The translations under genes were made by a program, and so were the position numbers. This document shows, piece after piece, positions 9,854-20,261 of a DNA stretch of 64,000 nt. Positions within the stretch are counted from its first letter, which is position 1, and every line of letters starts with the position of its first letter. Source of the DNA: Asterias amurensis (taxonomy: Eukaryota; Echinodermata; Asteroidea; Forcipulatida; Asteriidae); NCBI RefSeq assembly GCF_032118995.1, contig NC_092653.1, forward strand, positions 26,245,202 to 26,309,201, in the 5' to 3' direction. A model generated the notes under the pieces. It ran no database searches and was not told the origin of the DNA. It saw only the letters and a list, made by a program, of their open reading frames with translations.

Positions 9854-12527
9854 ATGGCGTTTTCTAAACCAGCACAAGGTTTAGCTCTGGAGAAAATCCG
9901 AAAGGATTATCTGGAGTGCAGTATTTGTCAAGAGGAGTACACGGAACCCAAACTACTAGACTGTCTTCACAGCTTCTGTAAACACTGTTTACTTGAATAT
10001 CACACTACCAACTACAAAGATGCAAAGATGCTTATTTGTCCTTTGTGTCGAAAGGAGACACAACTTCCTGAGACGGGTGTTGAAGAGTTCAAGAGTAACT
10101 TCATTTTAACTGGTCTTGCAGGTCAACTGGAGCAGGTCAGTTCACTTGAACACAGCAAGTTGGTCTGTAATTTATGTGAGGAAAAAAACAAGGCAACACA
10201 TTTCTGTTACGACTGCCCCATGTTTATTTGTGCAAACTGCTACAAAATGCACAAGAAAATTCCCTTGTTGTTAAGCCATACAGTAGCTACTTTGAAAGAT
10301 GTTAGAGATGGAAAAACTGCAATGAAAAAGACAAAACCCAAACGCCATCCAGAATGCCAAACTCATGAAGGTGAAGTGATGTGGTTCTACTGTTCAAGTG
10401 ATGTGATGATTTGCCAAGCTTGTACTGTCATAGATCACTGTAAACCACAGCATGAGTACATTGACTGCAACCAAGCCTCATCCACATACAAACAGTCATT
10501 GGCTCAACTCTTTACTCCCCTTGAAGAAACCATGAAGAAGCTTGAACAATCTCAAGCAACTGCCTCCACAATGAAAGACAATCTAAACATTGCAGTTAAG
10601 AGAACCATGACAGAGGTGAAGAACAGAGCGGATGAGATCAGGGCTGAGGTAACAGCTCAAGAGAGTCGCATCATGGATGAAATACAAACAATCCTTAAAG
10701 ATCGGAACAAGAAATTGGAGGAATTTGAGCAAGCAGTGAGTGTAAACTTGCATCAAATACAGCAATCATTGCAGAGCGCCAAAGATGTCAGCAAGAATTC
10801 ATCAGTGCCTGACTTCCTTGCAAGCTATCCAACAATCAGTAAGGACTTGAAGGGACTCATAGATCAAAATCAACCCAAGATAGATTCAATCCTTTCCCAT
10901 CTGAGATTCACTCCAGGGGTTTGTGATATCTCCCTGGGTAACCTGAGTACGAAGGAGCCTACGAAGGAGCCAAAGTGGGAGCTTAGTTTGAAGTATGATC
11001 GAGGAATCGATGGGGCTGGGGATATTGATGGCTCTGTACCGAGGGATGAGATGGCAGTGGCAGACCACTGGAATAAAAGAGTGGCAATCTACAACACTAA
11101 GGGACACCAGAAGAAATCTATCCCACTATTAAGCTGTAAGTTCCCAACAAATCATTTAGTCAGAGGTATATCGTTGTAAATCTTAGATATAACTATGGAA
11201 AAAATACTCTTGTTTGGTTTCAAGGTGACAGTCAGAAAGTATTCAATGAAAATAAGGATTTAATCCACTCCATCACCACAATCAAATCTGAGAAATATTT
11301 ATCAAACATTGTTTGCTTTTCTCAACTCAAGTCAATCATTAAAATGTTCAAACATCACAGCATTGGTTGTGATCAATACAAGGTTTCCATGGTAGTCAAA
11401 CTGTATGTCATGAAATTGAATGGTTCTTGCTATTTCACTGTACCTTGTAGACTAGGACTACATTCATCCGCTGCATGATCACTAAATCCACTCTGCTGCA
11501 GTCATTCTCAATAATTGACATTCCACTATTCAACACCAACAAAAGCAGCTTAATACCAAATTAATATTAAATAAATAAATTAATAAATAAATTAATTATT
11601 TTGGTGAAAACAGAAAAGAAGAGTTAAAAAGAAAGAATTCAATACTATTTTGTTCTTGATTAATAGTAACCTTGCTAATATGAACAAAGTGTTGTTTATT
11701 GTTCTACTGTATGTCATTGTTACATGTCATTGTTACATGTATGATTGTGAATTGGAAGCAACATACAAAGAGCTTTTACAACACAAGAAACATTCAATTA
11801 AATAATGATCTCTTTTTTATTTTACAAAAATCGAATTATTGTAAGTTTTTTTGCAAATGAATATTCATTCATTATATTGGGTTCTATCCGTTTGTTTATC
11901 TGTTTTCCAGGCCCTCTGGCTGTTGCTGCATTCCAGAATCAGTTAGTGATTGTAGATAAGACCAACTCTGTCAAGATGTACAATAGGAATGGCAACAAGA
12001 TGTTTGAATTCCACACAGTGCCTCATAGTGAAGTGGGCGAGACATCAGTAGACCTCCGCAGTGTAGCAGTCATAAAGGATACAATCATGGTCGGGGATGT
12101 GAAGAGGTCAGTTATAACTAAACACAGATCCAGTGATGGTTCACTCATTGACACTGTTTCAGTTCAGACTAAACCTTGCTACTTGGCCATTGACAGCAAG
12201 GACAGAGTTGTAGTCAGTGGTGGGGACAGAAAACAAGTAGACATTGTTGACGTCACTGGTACTTTATTATTCAGCATCAATCCAAAGGCCTATTTTCTAC
12301 CAGTTACATCCTGCAGAGGTGTATGCTGTGACAGCTCAGCTAACTACATTGCAGTGTTCAATGGTTATAACCATGGTCATATTCATCAGTATGACACTCA
12401 GGGTAGATTTCTCAGCTGTATTGCTCAGGGTCTGTACAACCCATGTGGAATCTCATTGACATCAGATGGTCAGCAGCTTGCAGTGGCAGACTGGCATTCA
12501 GTGGAGATTTATAACAAGGTGTATTGA
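9854..12527 (+). CDS. TRIM-NHL protein (RING, two B-boxes, coiled coil, six-bladed NHL), two coding exons
   Basis: Exon 1 (9854-11135) starts at an ATG six bases after a splice acceptor (poly-T then ATTCAG, ending 9847), so a 5' UTR exon lies upstream. It ends at a donor (AAGCT/GTAAGT) in phase 1. Exon 2 (11911-12527) follows the acceptor TGTTTTCCAG in the matching phase. The joined frame is 632 residues. Residues 22-65 form a C3HC4 RING (C22, C25, C37, H39, C42, C45, C62, C65). B-box 1 spans about 105-142 and B-box 2 about 165-200 (C168, H171, C180, C187, C190, H195, H200). A coiled coil covers about 210-310. Six NHL-like blades follow, e.g. MAVADHWNKRVAIYNTKG near 400 and QLAVADWHSVEIYN at the C terminus. 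It is probably a cytosolic E3 ubiquitin ligase whose NHL propeller binds protein or RNA, as in TRIM2/3/56/71 relatives. No filamin domain is visible between coiled coil and NHL. Such genes form large families in echinoderms, so orthology to one vertebrate TRIM should not be assumed. AAG/GTGTAT just before the stop could be a donor to a further exon. Confidence 0.9.
11136..11910 (+). other. intron of the TRIM-NHL gene
   Basis: 775 bp between GTAAGT and TTTTCCAG, phase 1, inside the NHL domain between blades one and two. Contains an AT-rich patch (AAATAAATTAATAAATAAAT near 11570) and a short duplication of TGTCATTGTTACATGT near 11710. No mobile element recognised. Confidence 0.85.
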
Positions 12528-13282
12528 TATCTAATAATGATGATACTGGTCAAATACTGTCTCATGGATTGAACTGACCACCAAGTTATGTCAATCAAAT
12601 TAAATCACAAAGTTGTGCAAACTGAAAAGTTCAAATAACCACTTAATTTTAGTTCTCAATATGATGACATTGAATTGATCAATTCTGTCTGCAATACCTG
12701 GTTGCAATTATTTACATTGTTGACTCATTTTGCATTTTGCAGTGAAATAATGTTTTGAGAAAAACTATCTCGTGTACAGGCTTGTCTATTTTAAGGAGTT
12801 TTGTAAAAACATTCCATCGGGCAGAAAATAGTATTTGCAAGAAATAGTAGCAGAAAATAGTATTTGAAAGAAATAGTAGCAGCAAATAGTATTTGCAAGA
12901 AATAGTAGCATGCAAAGGGTTGATTATTACATTATGGGGTTGTTTATTTACTAGTGCAATCTTTTCCTTTTGATACAAGAAGCAATCTATGAAGTTTAAC
13001 ATTGCATGCAAAGGGTTGATTATTACATTATGGGGTTGTTCATTAAGTAGTGCAACCTTTTCATTTTGATAAGGGAAGCAATCTATGAAGTTTAACATTG
13101 CATGCAACGAGTTGCTTTGAAAATCATTACTCATCAAAATGTAATAAAACTAACTATTGTATATTTTGCCATAATTTGCTTTCTAAGTTAGATTACGTTT
13201 ATTATTAGAAAAGTTGTAAGCAATGTATGAAAATGCCTTAACATTCAAAACAATGTATATTTTATTGTTATCATCACATGTC
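12528..13282. repeat. TRIM 3' flank with two small tandem duplications
   Basis: No gene. A ~29-bp unit (AGAAATAGTAGCAGAAAATA) repeats about three times at 12826-12908. A ~96-bp unit (TGCAAAGGGTTGATTATTAC to GAAGTTTAACATTGCA) occurs twice at about 12911 and 13007. I see no clear polyadenylation signal close to the TRIM stop. Confidence 0.75.
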
Positions 13283-13651
13283 AAGACACTGGACACCTTT
13301 GATAATTGTCAAATACCAGTCTTCTCACTTGGTGTATCTCAACTTAAAACCTGTGAAAATTTGAGCTCGGTTGGTCGTCAAAGTTTGGAGAGAATAATTG
13401 AAGTAAAAACACCCTTGTTACACAAGTTGTGTGCTTTCAGATCCTTGAATTGGATACCTCAATTGAGGTCTCAAATTCAATTTAAGTATTTTAGTGAGAA
13501 AATACTTCATTCTCAAAAACTACGTTCTTTCAGAGGGAGCCGTTTCTGGCAATGTTTTGTGCTATCAACAGCTCTCCAATGCTCATTACCAAGTAAGTTT
13601 TTAAGCCAACAGATATTTTGAGTAATTACCAACAGTGTCCAGTGCCTTTAA
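13283..13651. mobile_element. MITE family 4 (TTAA type), copy 1
   Basis: Left end AAGACACTGGACACC, right end ACCAACAGTGTCCAGTGCC followed by TTTAA. Interior words recur in every copy: TTGGTGTATCTCAACTTA, GTGAAAATTTGAGCTCGG, an inverted GAGGTCTC/GAGACCTC-like block, and AGAGGGAGCCGTTTCT. It is non-coding. This is the commonest repeat in the window, with more than ten copies or fragments. Its right TTAA is shared with the next element. Confidence 0.85.
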
Positions 13652-14020
13652 AGGAACATGACAGAATTGGTAAGAAGAAAAAAACCTGTCTCAGATTACA
13701 GATTCACGAACTAATGATGATGATGGCAAAAAAACATCTCTTGAAACATTTTTGTCTGAAATGTCATATTTGATGAGAAATAAATAAAAAAATTCTCGTG
13801 TTTTGAGTTTATCGCTCAGTGAGCTTTTAATTCATTTTTGTTTCGCATCATTGTCATGCAAAATATGTTATAATTTGTTCACTATTTCTCACGACCAAAA
13901 TGGCTGATTGATCTCAAACTTCTACAGGTTTGTCTGTTGATGTATATGGTGGATTACATAAAGTGCTTAAACTGCCAGCAACTGTTTGTTAGCAAAAACC
14001 AATTCTGTAATGCTCCTTTC
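13648..14020. mobile_element. MITE family 5 (TTAA type), back to back with family 4
   Basis: Inverted ends TTAAAGGAACATGACAGAAT and AATTCTGTAATGCTCCTTT frame about 370 bp. The left TTAA (13648-13651) is also the right boundary of the family 4 copy. On the right, TTAA has become TTCAA. Interior carries CACGACCAAAATGGCTGATT. No transposase frame. Confidence 0.8.
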
Positions 14021-14084
14021 AATCTGGGCCTGAACGTTCCTTTTTGTATTTTGGGAGGGATTCAGCAGCCGATTTCAAAAAACG

Positions 14085-14819
14085 CTAGGATTAATCTTAT
14101 TTCGAGTTAGGACAAGTTGTCCTAACTTAGGATGGTTCAATGCGTTCTTACGTCTTTGGATACAGAACATAACTCGTTCTGAGGGGTTATATTAATCCTA
14201 ATTCGAGTTAGGACGAGTTGTCCTAACTTAGGATGGGTTCAATGCGTTCTTATGTCTTTGGATACGGAACATAACTCATTCTGAGGGGTTAGATTAATCC
14301 TAATTCGAGTTAGGACGAGTTGTCCTAACTTAGGATGGGTTCAATGCGTTCTTATGTCTGTAGATACGGAACATAACTCATTCTGAGGGGTTAGATTAAT
14401 CCTAATTCGAGTTAGGACGAGTTGTTCTAACTTAGGATGGGTTCAATGCGTTCTTATGTCTTTAGATACGGAACATAACTCATTCTGAGGGGTTAGATTA
14501 ATCCTAACTCGAGTTAGGACGAGTTGTCCTAACTTAGGATGGGTTCAATGCGTTCTTATGTCTTTAGATACGGAACATAACTCATTCTGAGGGGTTAGAT
14601 TAATCCTAATTCGAGTTAGGACGAGTTGTCCTAACTTAGGATGGGTTCAATGCGTTCTTATGTCTTTAGATACGGAACATAACTCATTCTGAGGGGTTAG
14701 ATTAATCCTAATTCGAGTTAGGACGAGTTGTCCTAACTTAGGATGGGTTTAATGCGTTCTTACGTCTTTGTATACGGAACATAACTCATTCTGAGGGGTT
14801 AGATTAATCCTAAGTTAGG
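14085..14819 (+). repeat. 102-bp tandem array 1, palindromic unit
   Basis: About seven units of 102 bp carry TTCTGAGGGGTTAGATTAAT, AATTCGAGTTAGGACGAG, TTGTCCTAACTTAGGATGG and TTCAATGCGTTCTTATGTC. Within a unit, TCCTAATTCGAGTTAGGA is close to a perfect palindrome and GTTAGGACGAGTTGTCCTAAC pairs with itself, so each unit can form a cruciform. It looks like a foldback MITE amplified in tandem. Confidence 0.92.
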
Positions 14820-15014
14820 ACAATTTTGGTGAAATCGACGGCAGAAGACTCTTGCAATAGAAATCATTTTGTCCATTTAAAATCATTAATTGTTCTGTAA
14901 AGTTTTTACCCAAACTCATTTTTTCTATTTCCATCCATTTTTTGCACAGACTGACTAGCTGTAAAGTAGTTGAATTGTAGATTTTGGAGTTAGTTTGATC
15001 TGTATATAACCAAG

Positions 15015-15625
15015 ATTGACATTGCAGTTGATTATTGCTCATGTAGACTTGTTTGGATGAATGCTATATCTGTCTCATATTGTACTCCCAACTTTAGACA
15101 TTGTCAATAAATCAAGATTTATATTGAAGTTGATTATTGCTCATGTAGACTTGTTTGGATGAATGCTATATCTGTCTCTTATTATACTCCCAACTTTAGA
15201 CATTGCCAATAAATCTAGATTGATATTACAGTTGATTATTGCTCATGTAGACTTGTTTGGATGAATGCTATATCTGTCTCTTATTATACTCCCAACTTTA
15301 GACATTGTCAATAAATCAAGATTGATATTGCAGTTGATTATTGCTCATGTAGACTTGTTTAGATGAATGCTATATCTGTCTCTTATTATACTCCCAACTT
15401 TAGACATTGTCAATAAATCTAGATTGACATTGCAGTTGATTATTGCTCATGTAGACTTGTTTAGATGAATGCTATATCTGTCTCTTATTATACTCCCAAC
15501 TTGAGACATTGTCAATAAATCTAGATTGATATTGCAGTTGATTATTGCTCATGTAGACTTGTTTAGATGAATGCTTTATCTGTCTCTTATTGTACTCCCA
15601 ACTTTAGACATTGTCAATAAATCTG
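15015..15625 (+). repeat. 102-bp tandem array 2
   Basis: Six units with starts near 15037, 15139, 15241, 15343, 15445 and 15547 for the word GCTCATGTAGACTTG. They share CAGTTGATTATTGCTCATG and CTCCCAACTTTAGACATTG. The sequence is unrelated to array 1 although the period is the same. No palindromic core. Confidence 0.93.
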
Positions 15626-15866
15626 GAAATGATTCCTACTCTATTATTATTTCTGTCATGTGAAGATTTATTCCACTATCTCTCTTCCTTATTCAATTTC
15701 CTTGTCTTGTAAAAACTGCTCTGAGCTGAGAGGTATTTTTCAATGTACAAACGTACAAACCTGGCCTGCGTGCATTGTGTATAAATCTTTCGGCATTTTA
15801 TAAAAACTGGAATGACTGGCACCCCTGAACAAAGAAACTGATAAAATAGGAAGACCGCCAACAGAG

Positions 15867-17250
15867 GGCTAGATAGCTCAGTTGGAAGAGCACCGGCACA
15901 TTAAACTGGAGGTCTGTCAAAGTGTTTCCATTTTGTTGAACTTTGTAAAGTATTTAGTTTTGGCGCGGAATCCTTAAGTCTTTTCAGTTTGCGGATAGTT
16001 GGTCAGGCAGCCCATTTTCCGTTTTAAGTTGTGTTGTGTTACGCGTAGTAAAAGTTTGTTTATTGTTCTGGGGTCGAGGTTCAGAGAATTCCTTATTTGG
16101 TCATGATATTTGGTTTGGGTTTTGTGAATGGGCACATTATGAACATGGTATGTGGAATGTAGGTGTGGCAATCGTGGGAAGGTTTCGTGGGTAGGGATAT
16201 AGTTAATGTAGAGTAGTATGGACGATGACTCCGACCGAGCAGGGTTGCTCTTAACGGTAGAGATTTAGAGAGTGAGTGAGAGTGGGTTGATTGTAACCAC
16301 CCGGCGAGTGGGTTCAGCCCTCGCAGGTTTTAGGGCAGACTCCACCGTAGAAAGAGTTTCCGTGAGATAGAAAGTCCACGGCGGAATTTTGTGATTTTTG
16401 GAAAGTCTTCAGTGACCGATTTCCACCGGCACCCACAGCCTGGAACCGTGCCCTCCTACACCGTGAATATCATGGCCACCAAACCCCGGTTTAAATAAGA
16501 CGCCCGACGCCCAACCCTTGGTGACGAAGAGTTCAGTCAACCATCGACCGACTTCATGGGGCTAAAACTAAGGCTGTATACCTGAAGGACGGACTGTCGA
16601 AGTCGCCAAGCAGGCAAGAGACAAGAGTCGTGGCAACCGAAAACACGGGTTTATTTTATATTAATTTTGTTATATGTTTGAATGCGAGCTGGCCAAAGAT
16701 TTGCTCTGAATTATTGATTTAATCGAGTAGACGAACCCTTGAGTTCAATCCAAGAAAGTTGTAAATAATTTGTACCTTTGAGTTAAACATGAACAAGAAA
16801 AGTTGTGATTGGTAATTGTTTATTGTTTCAACCAAGGCTTGAAAGAAGCACCCTTAAGTTATCCAAGAAGAAAGTTGTATATTTTAAGTGATTTAATTAA
16901 TTCATTGGTTTCCTCGGCCAACAAGGGCGTAAGAAAACACCCCTTGAGGTTACGACCTAACAAACTGTACTATATTTTCTGTAAATTTCTGTAAATATTA
17001 ATCCCCCGTATATGTTAAAAGAACTTGGTTTATTTCAAGAAGAAGAATTGTGTTCATCCTGTCAATTTATTTGAGTTCATTTGATGCATATGTCACTATA
17101 TTACTTTCTTTGTAAATCGATGTGACAAGGTTGTTGGTTTAAGTCCCACTCTATTCAGTTTGTCTATTTTCAACCCCAATTCATTTTTTAAAGTTCATAA
17201 TTTCATACATTGATCATAGGATTGCTACATTATTTGATCTTGACAATAAT
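15867..17250 (+). repeat. tRNA-derived SINE interrupted by an LTR-like insertion
   Basis: Left half 15867-15914 (GGCTAGATAGCTCAGTTGG to CTGGAGGTC), right half from 17128 (TTGTTGGTTTAAGTCCCACT) to the tail (GATCATAGGATTGCTACAT) that matches window positions 115-135. Joined without the insert, the halves restore the head seen at position 1. Confidence 0.85.
15915..17127 (+). mobile_element. solo LTR-like element, 1213 bp
   Basis: The insert begins TGTCAAAGTG and ends GATGTGACA, giving TG...CA with a 5-bp inverted TGTCA/TGACA, the terminal form of retrovirus-like LTRs. It is flanked by AGGTC (15910-15914) and AGGTT (17128-17132), a likely 5-bp target duplication with one change. There is no gag or pol frame inside, and the GC-rich block at 16200-16640 contrasts with AT-rich ends, as often seen in long LTRs. 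It is best read as a solo LTR left by recombination. An unclassified TG/CA-ended element is the alternative. The strand is nominal. Confidence 0.72.
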
Positions 17251-17251
17251 A

Positions 17252-17660
17252 CAAAATAATAATAATAATAAAATTAATAATAATGGACATTTTTATAGTG
17301 CTGATATTCGCCGCAAGCGGCGCTCATGGCACTTTTTTTTTATATGTTAAAAAAACAAAAATGTCGCCAGACACACAAGGCCTGAAGGCCACTTCAAGGT
17401 GTGGGCTACAATTATTTTTGTCCAGAGGCCGTAGCCACCTACTCCTAGGGCTGAAACAGGGTTACCCCTTTTACAGTCCATATGCATGTAGGCTTGGGTA
17501 TCATCAATCCGAAGCCTGGCCAGTAGAGCAGAAAGCACTACCTCCCCAATTTTATGTAGCAAGTGTCACGACCGAGACTCGAACCCACACTCTGCTGATC
17601 AAACACCAGAGCTTGATTCCGGTGCTCTTAACCGCTCTGCCATGACACGCCAATATGGAC
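17252..17660 (-). repeat. (AAT)n and tRNA-derived SINE of the CGAGCGG type, minus strand
   Basis: An (AAT)n stretch at 17252-17283 is followed by sequence that on the minus strand reads GTGTCATGGCAGAGCGGTTA (A box) ... CTCTGGTGTTTGATCAGCAG ... GTGGGTTCGAGTCTCGG (B box). Related copies are at 22250-22640 (+), 32423-32578 (-) and 46675-47300 (+). A Ser/Leu-type tRNA ancestor is suggested by the A-box wording. The 120-codon plus-strand frame here is a by-product. Confidence 0.8.
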
Positions 17661-17947
17661 AGAACAACAGAACAATAGTCTTTTTGTGATGATTCTGAAT
17701 CAATAAGTTGTTTATATTTCAAGGTTCTATAATTAATAATGATAATGTTTTTATCAATATTGTGTAACTTTTAATGTTATATATTGTTATATTTATATTC
17801 ATATTTAAATTTATATTTTTACATAGTTTTTAACGATTCCTGTAAGTGGCGGCTTTCCGCTGTTGGATGTCAACAAATAAATAAAATAACAAGAAACTCA
17901 ATAATTGTAAACACCTTTATGACGATTCTTTGTGCGTTATCTTGCAG

Positions 17948-18054
17948 CTCAATCTGGTTTATGGAACCAACAAGACCCGTCTTGGAAAGGACTCTGTGGA
18001 TGACTTTGATTGTTGTTGCTTGACCCTACAGCCCTGCGCCGACCCAGTCATAAG
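17948..18054 (+). CDS. nosip: NOSIP-like internal exon, copy B
   Basis: The same 107-bp exon as at 225-331, with acceptor TTATCTTGCAG (to 17947) and donor AAG/GTATGT (18054/18055). The frame is open in phase 0 and the residues YGT.KTRLGKDSVDDFDCCC followed by LTLQPCADPVI fit the NOSIP N-terminal motif. It retains the acidic Asp before DFDCCC that copy A has changed to Val, so copy B is nearer to the family consensus. In NOSIP this segment leads into a split U-box that recruits E2. The exon keeps both splice signals and frame despite large insertions beside it, so either copy could be spliced, or both are young relics. No other NOSIP exon was found within the window. Confidence 0.77.
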
Positions 18055-18246
18055 GTATGTATAGACTCTATTCACACAACGCGCAGCGTGCATACATGGA
18101 CGTCCCCTGTCCGCTATTTTGGGTGTCAAAAACGTGCACAAAAGGATGGTACACGTGTTTAGGTACATCCAAACAATGCGCGTCTACCATGTCTGCCTTT
18201 TGGAAGTCCATTCCTGTTGTGCATTAGACACATTTACCTGTCCCCC

Positions 18247-20225
18247 TGACCCAACTTGCTTAGCAGATCTGTCTCTCAACCAAAGCTTGCTTTGCAGATG
18301 AGTTTATCTGTCTCTCAACTAAAGCTTGCTTAGCAGATGAGTTTGTCTGTCTGGCAATCAAAGCTTGCTTAGCAGATGAGTTTATCTGTCTCTCAACTAA
18401 AGCTTGCTTAGCAGCTGAGTTTATCTGTCTCTCAACCAAAGCTTGCTTAGCAGATGAGTTTATCTGTCTCTCAATTAAAGCTTGCCAAGCAGATGAGTTT
18501 ATCTGTCTCTCAAGCAAAGCTTGCTAAGCAGATGAGTTTATCTGTCTCTCAACTAAAGCTTGCTTAGCAGATGAGTTTATCTGCATCTCAACAAAAGCTT
18601 GCTTAGCAGATGAGTTTATCTGCATCACAACCAAAGCTTACTAAGCAGATGAGTTTATCTGTCTCTCAACCAAAGCTTGCTTAGCAGATGAGTTTATCTG
18701 TCTCTCAATTAAAGCTTGCCAAGCAGATGAGTTTATCTGTCTCTCAACCACAGCTTGCTAAGCAGATGAGTTTATCTGTCTCTCAACCACAGCTTGCTAA
18801 GCAGATGAGTTTATCTGCATCTCAACCAAAGCTTACTAAGCAGATGAGTTTATCTGTCTCTCAATTAAAGCTTGCCAAGCAGATGAGTTTATCTGTCTCT
18901 CAAGCAAAGCTTACTAAGCAGATGAGTTTATCTGTCTCTCAAGCAAAGCTTGCTAAGCAGATGAGTTTATCTGTCTCTCAACCACAGCTTGCTAAGCAGA
19001 TGAGTTTATCTGTCTCTCAACTAAAGCTTGCTTAGCAGATGAGTTTATCTGTCTCTCAAGCAAAGCTTGCTAAGCAGATGAGTTTATCTGTCTCTCAACC
19101 AAAGCTTGCTTAGCAGATGAGTTTATCTGTCTCTCAACCAAAGCTTGCTAAGTAGATGAGGTTATCTGTCTCTCAACCAAAGCTTGCTTAGCAGATGAGT
19201 TTATCTGTCTCTCATCCAAAGCTTGCTTAGCAGATGAGTTTATCTGCATCTCAACCAAAGCTTGCTTAGCAGATGAGTTTATCTGTCTCTGAACCAAAGC
19301 TTGCTTAGCAGATGGGTTTATCTGTCTCTCAAGCAAAGCTTACTAAGCAGATGAGTTTATATGTTTCTCACCAAAAGCTTGCTAAGCAGATACGTTTTTC
19401 TGTATCTCAATCAAAGCTTGCTTAGCAGATGACTTTACCATCCCCTACCCAAACTTGCTTAGCAGATGAGTTCACTTGTTTGTCAATTAAAGCTCCTTGA
19501 CAAAAGCTTACTTAGCAGATAAGTTTCTCTGTTCCTCAACCTAAGCTTGCTTAGCAGATGACTTTACCATTCCCTACCCAAACTTGTTAAGCAGATAAGT
19601 TTATCTGTCCCTCTGACCAAACTTACTTAGCAGGTGAGTTTAACCGTCCCCCTGACAAGCTTGCTTTGCAGATAATTTTACCTGTCTCCAAACCCAAGCT
19701 TGCATAGCAAATGATTTTACTTGTTCCCTACCCAGATTTGCTTAGCAGATGAGTTCAACTGCCCCCAACCCGTTTACCTGTCCCCAACCAAAGCTTGATT
19801 TTCAGATGCAGTTACCTGTCCCCAGAAAAACACATGTTTAGTTAGCAGATGAGTTTACTTGTCCCCTACCCAAGATTGCTTAGCAGATGTGTTTACCTGT
19901 ATCTCACCCAAAACCTGCTTAGTAGATGAGTTTACCTGTCCCCCTACCCAAGATTGCTTAGCAGATGAGTTTACCTGTCCCTTACCAAAAGCTTGCTTAG
20001 CAGATAAGTGTATCTGTCTGTCAACTTAATCTTGCTTAGCATTTGAGTTTAACTGCCCCCTTCCCAAACTTGCTAAGCAGATAAGTTAATCTGTCTCCAA
20101 AGACAAGTTTGCTCAGCAGATGAGTTTACACGTCTGCCAACACAAGCTTGCTTAGGAGATGAGTTTACCTGTCCCCTACCCAAAGATTGCTTAGCAGATT
20201 GAGTTTACCTGTCCCCCCTATCCAA
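18247..20225 (+). repeat. 39-bp minisatellite, array B
   Basis: About 50 units of the array A motif. Units from about 18262 to 19440 are nearly uniform (GCAGATGAGTTTATCTGTC). From 19440 on, units diverge in sequence and length (GTCCCCTACCCAAGATTGC variants), giving a strong gradient from young to old. Frames of up to 115 codons with a 13-residue period are by-products. Confidence 0.95.
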
Positions 20226-20261
20226 GTGGGACCTTTTTCAACCTATTAGCATTACTAGCTA

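Larger units (their letters stand above)
15867..20225 (+). repeat. segmental duplication, copy B
   Basis: Repeats the order of 1-2012: SINE, spacer, NOSIP-type exon, matching intron and 39-bp array. Three insertions are absent from copy A: the LTR-like element at 15915-17127, an (AAT)n plus reverse SINE at about 17252-17685, and an AT-rich stretch at about 17708-17900. These post-date the duplication unless copy A lost them precisely, which is less likely for an LTR. Confidence 0.85.

Noticed and set aside
14085-15625. Coding meaning of repeat periods divisible by three (15, 39, 42, 102, 114)
   Set aside because: Other arrays in the window have periods of 61, 68, 79, 127 and 155 bp, and no array lies in a supported exon. 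Chance is enough.
18688-19035. 115-codon frame MSLSVSQ... with a 13-residue period
   Set aside because: By-product of the 39-bp minisatellite. The same unit gives a frame on the opposite strand.
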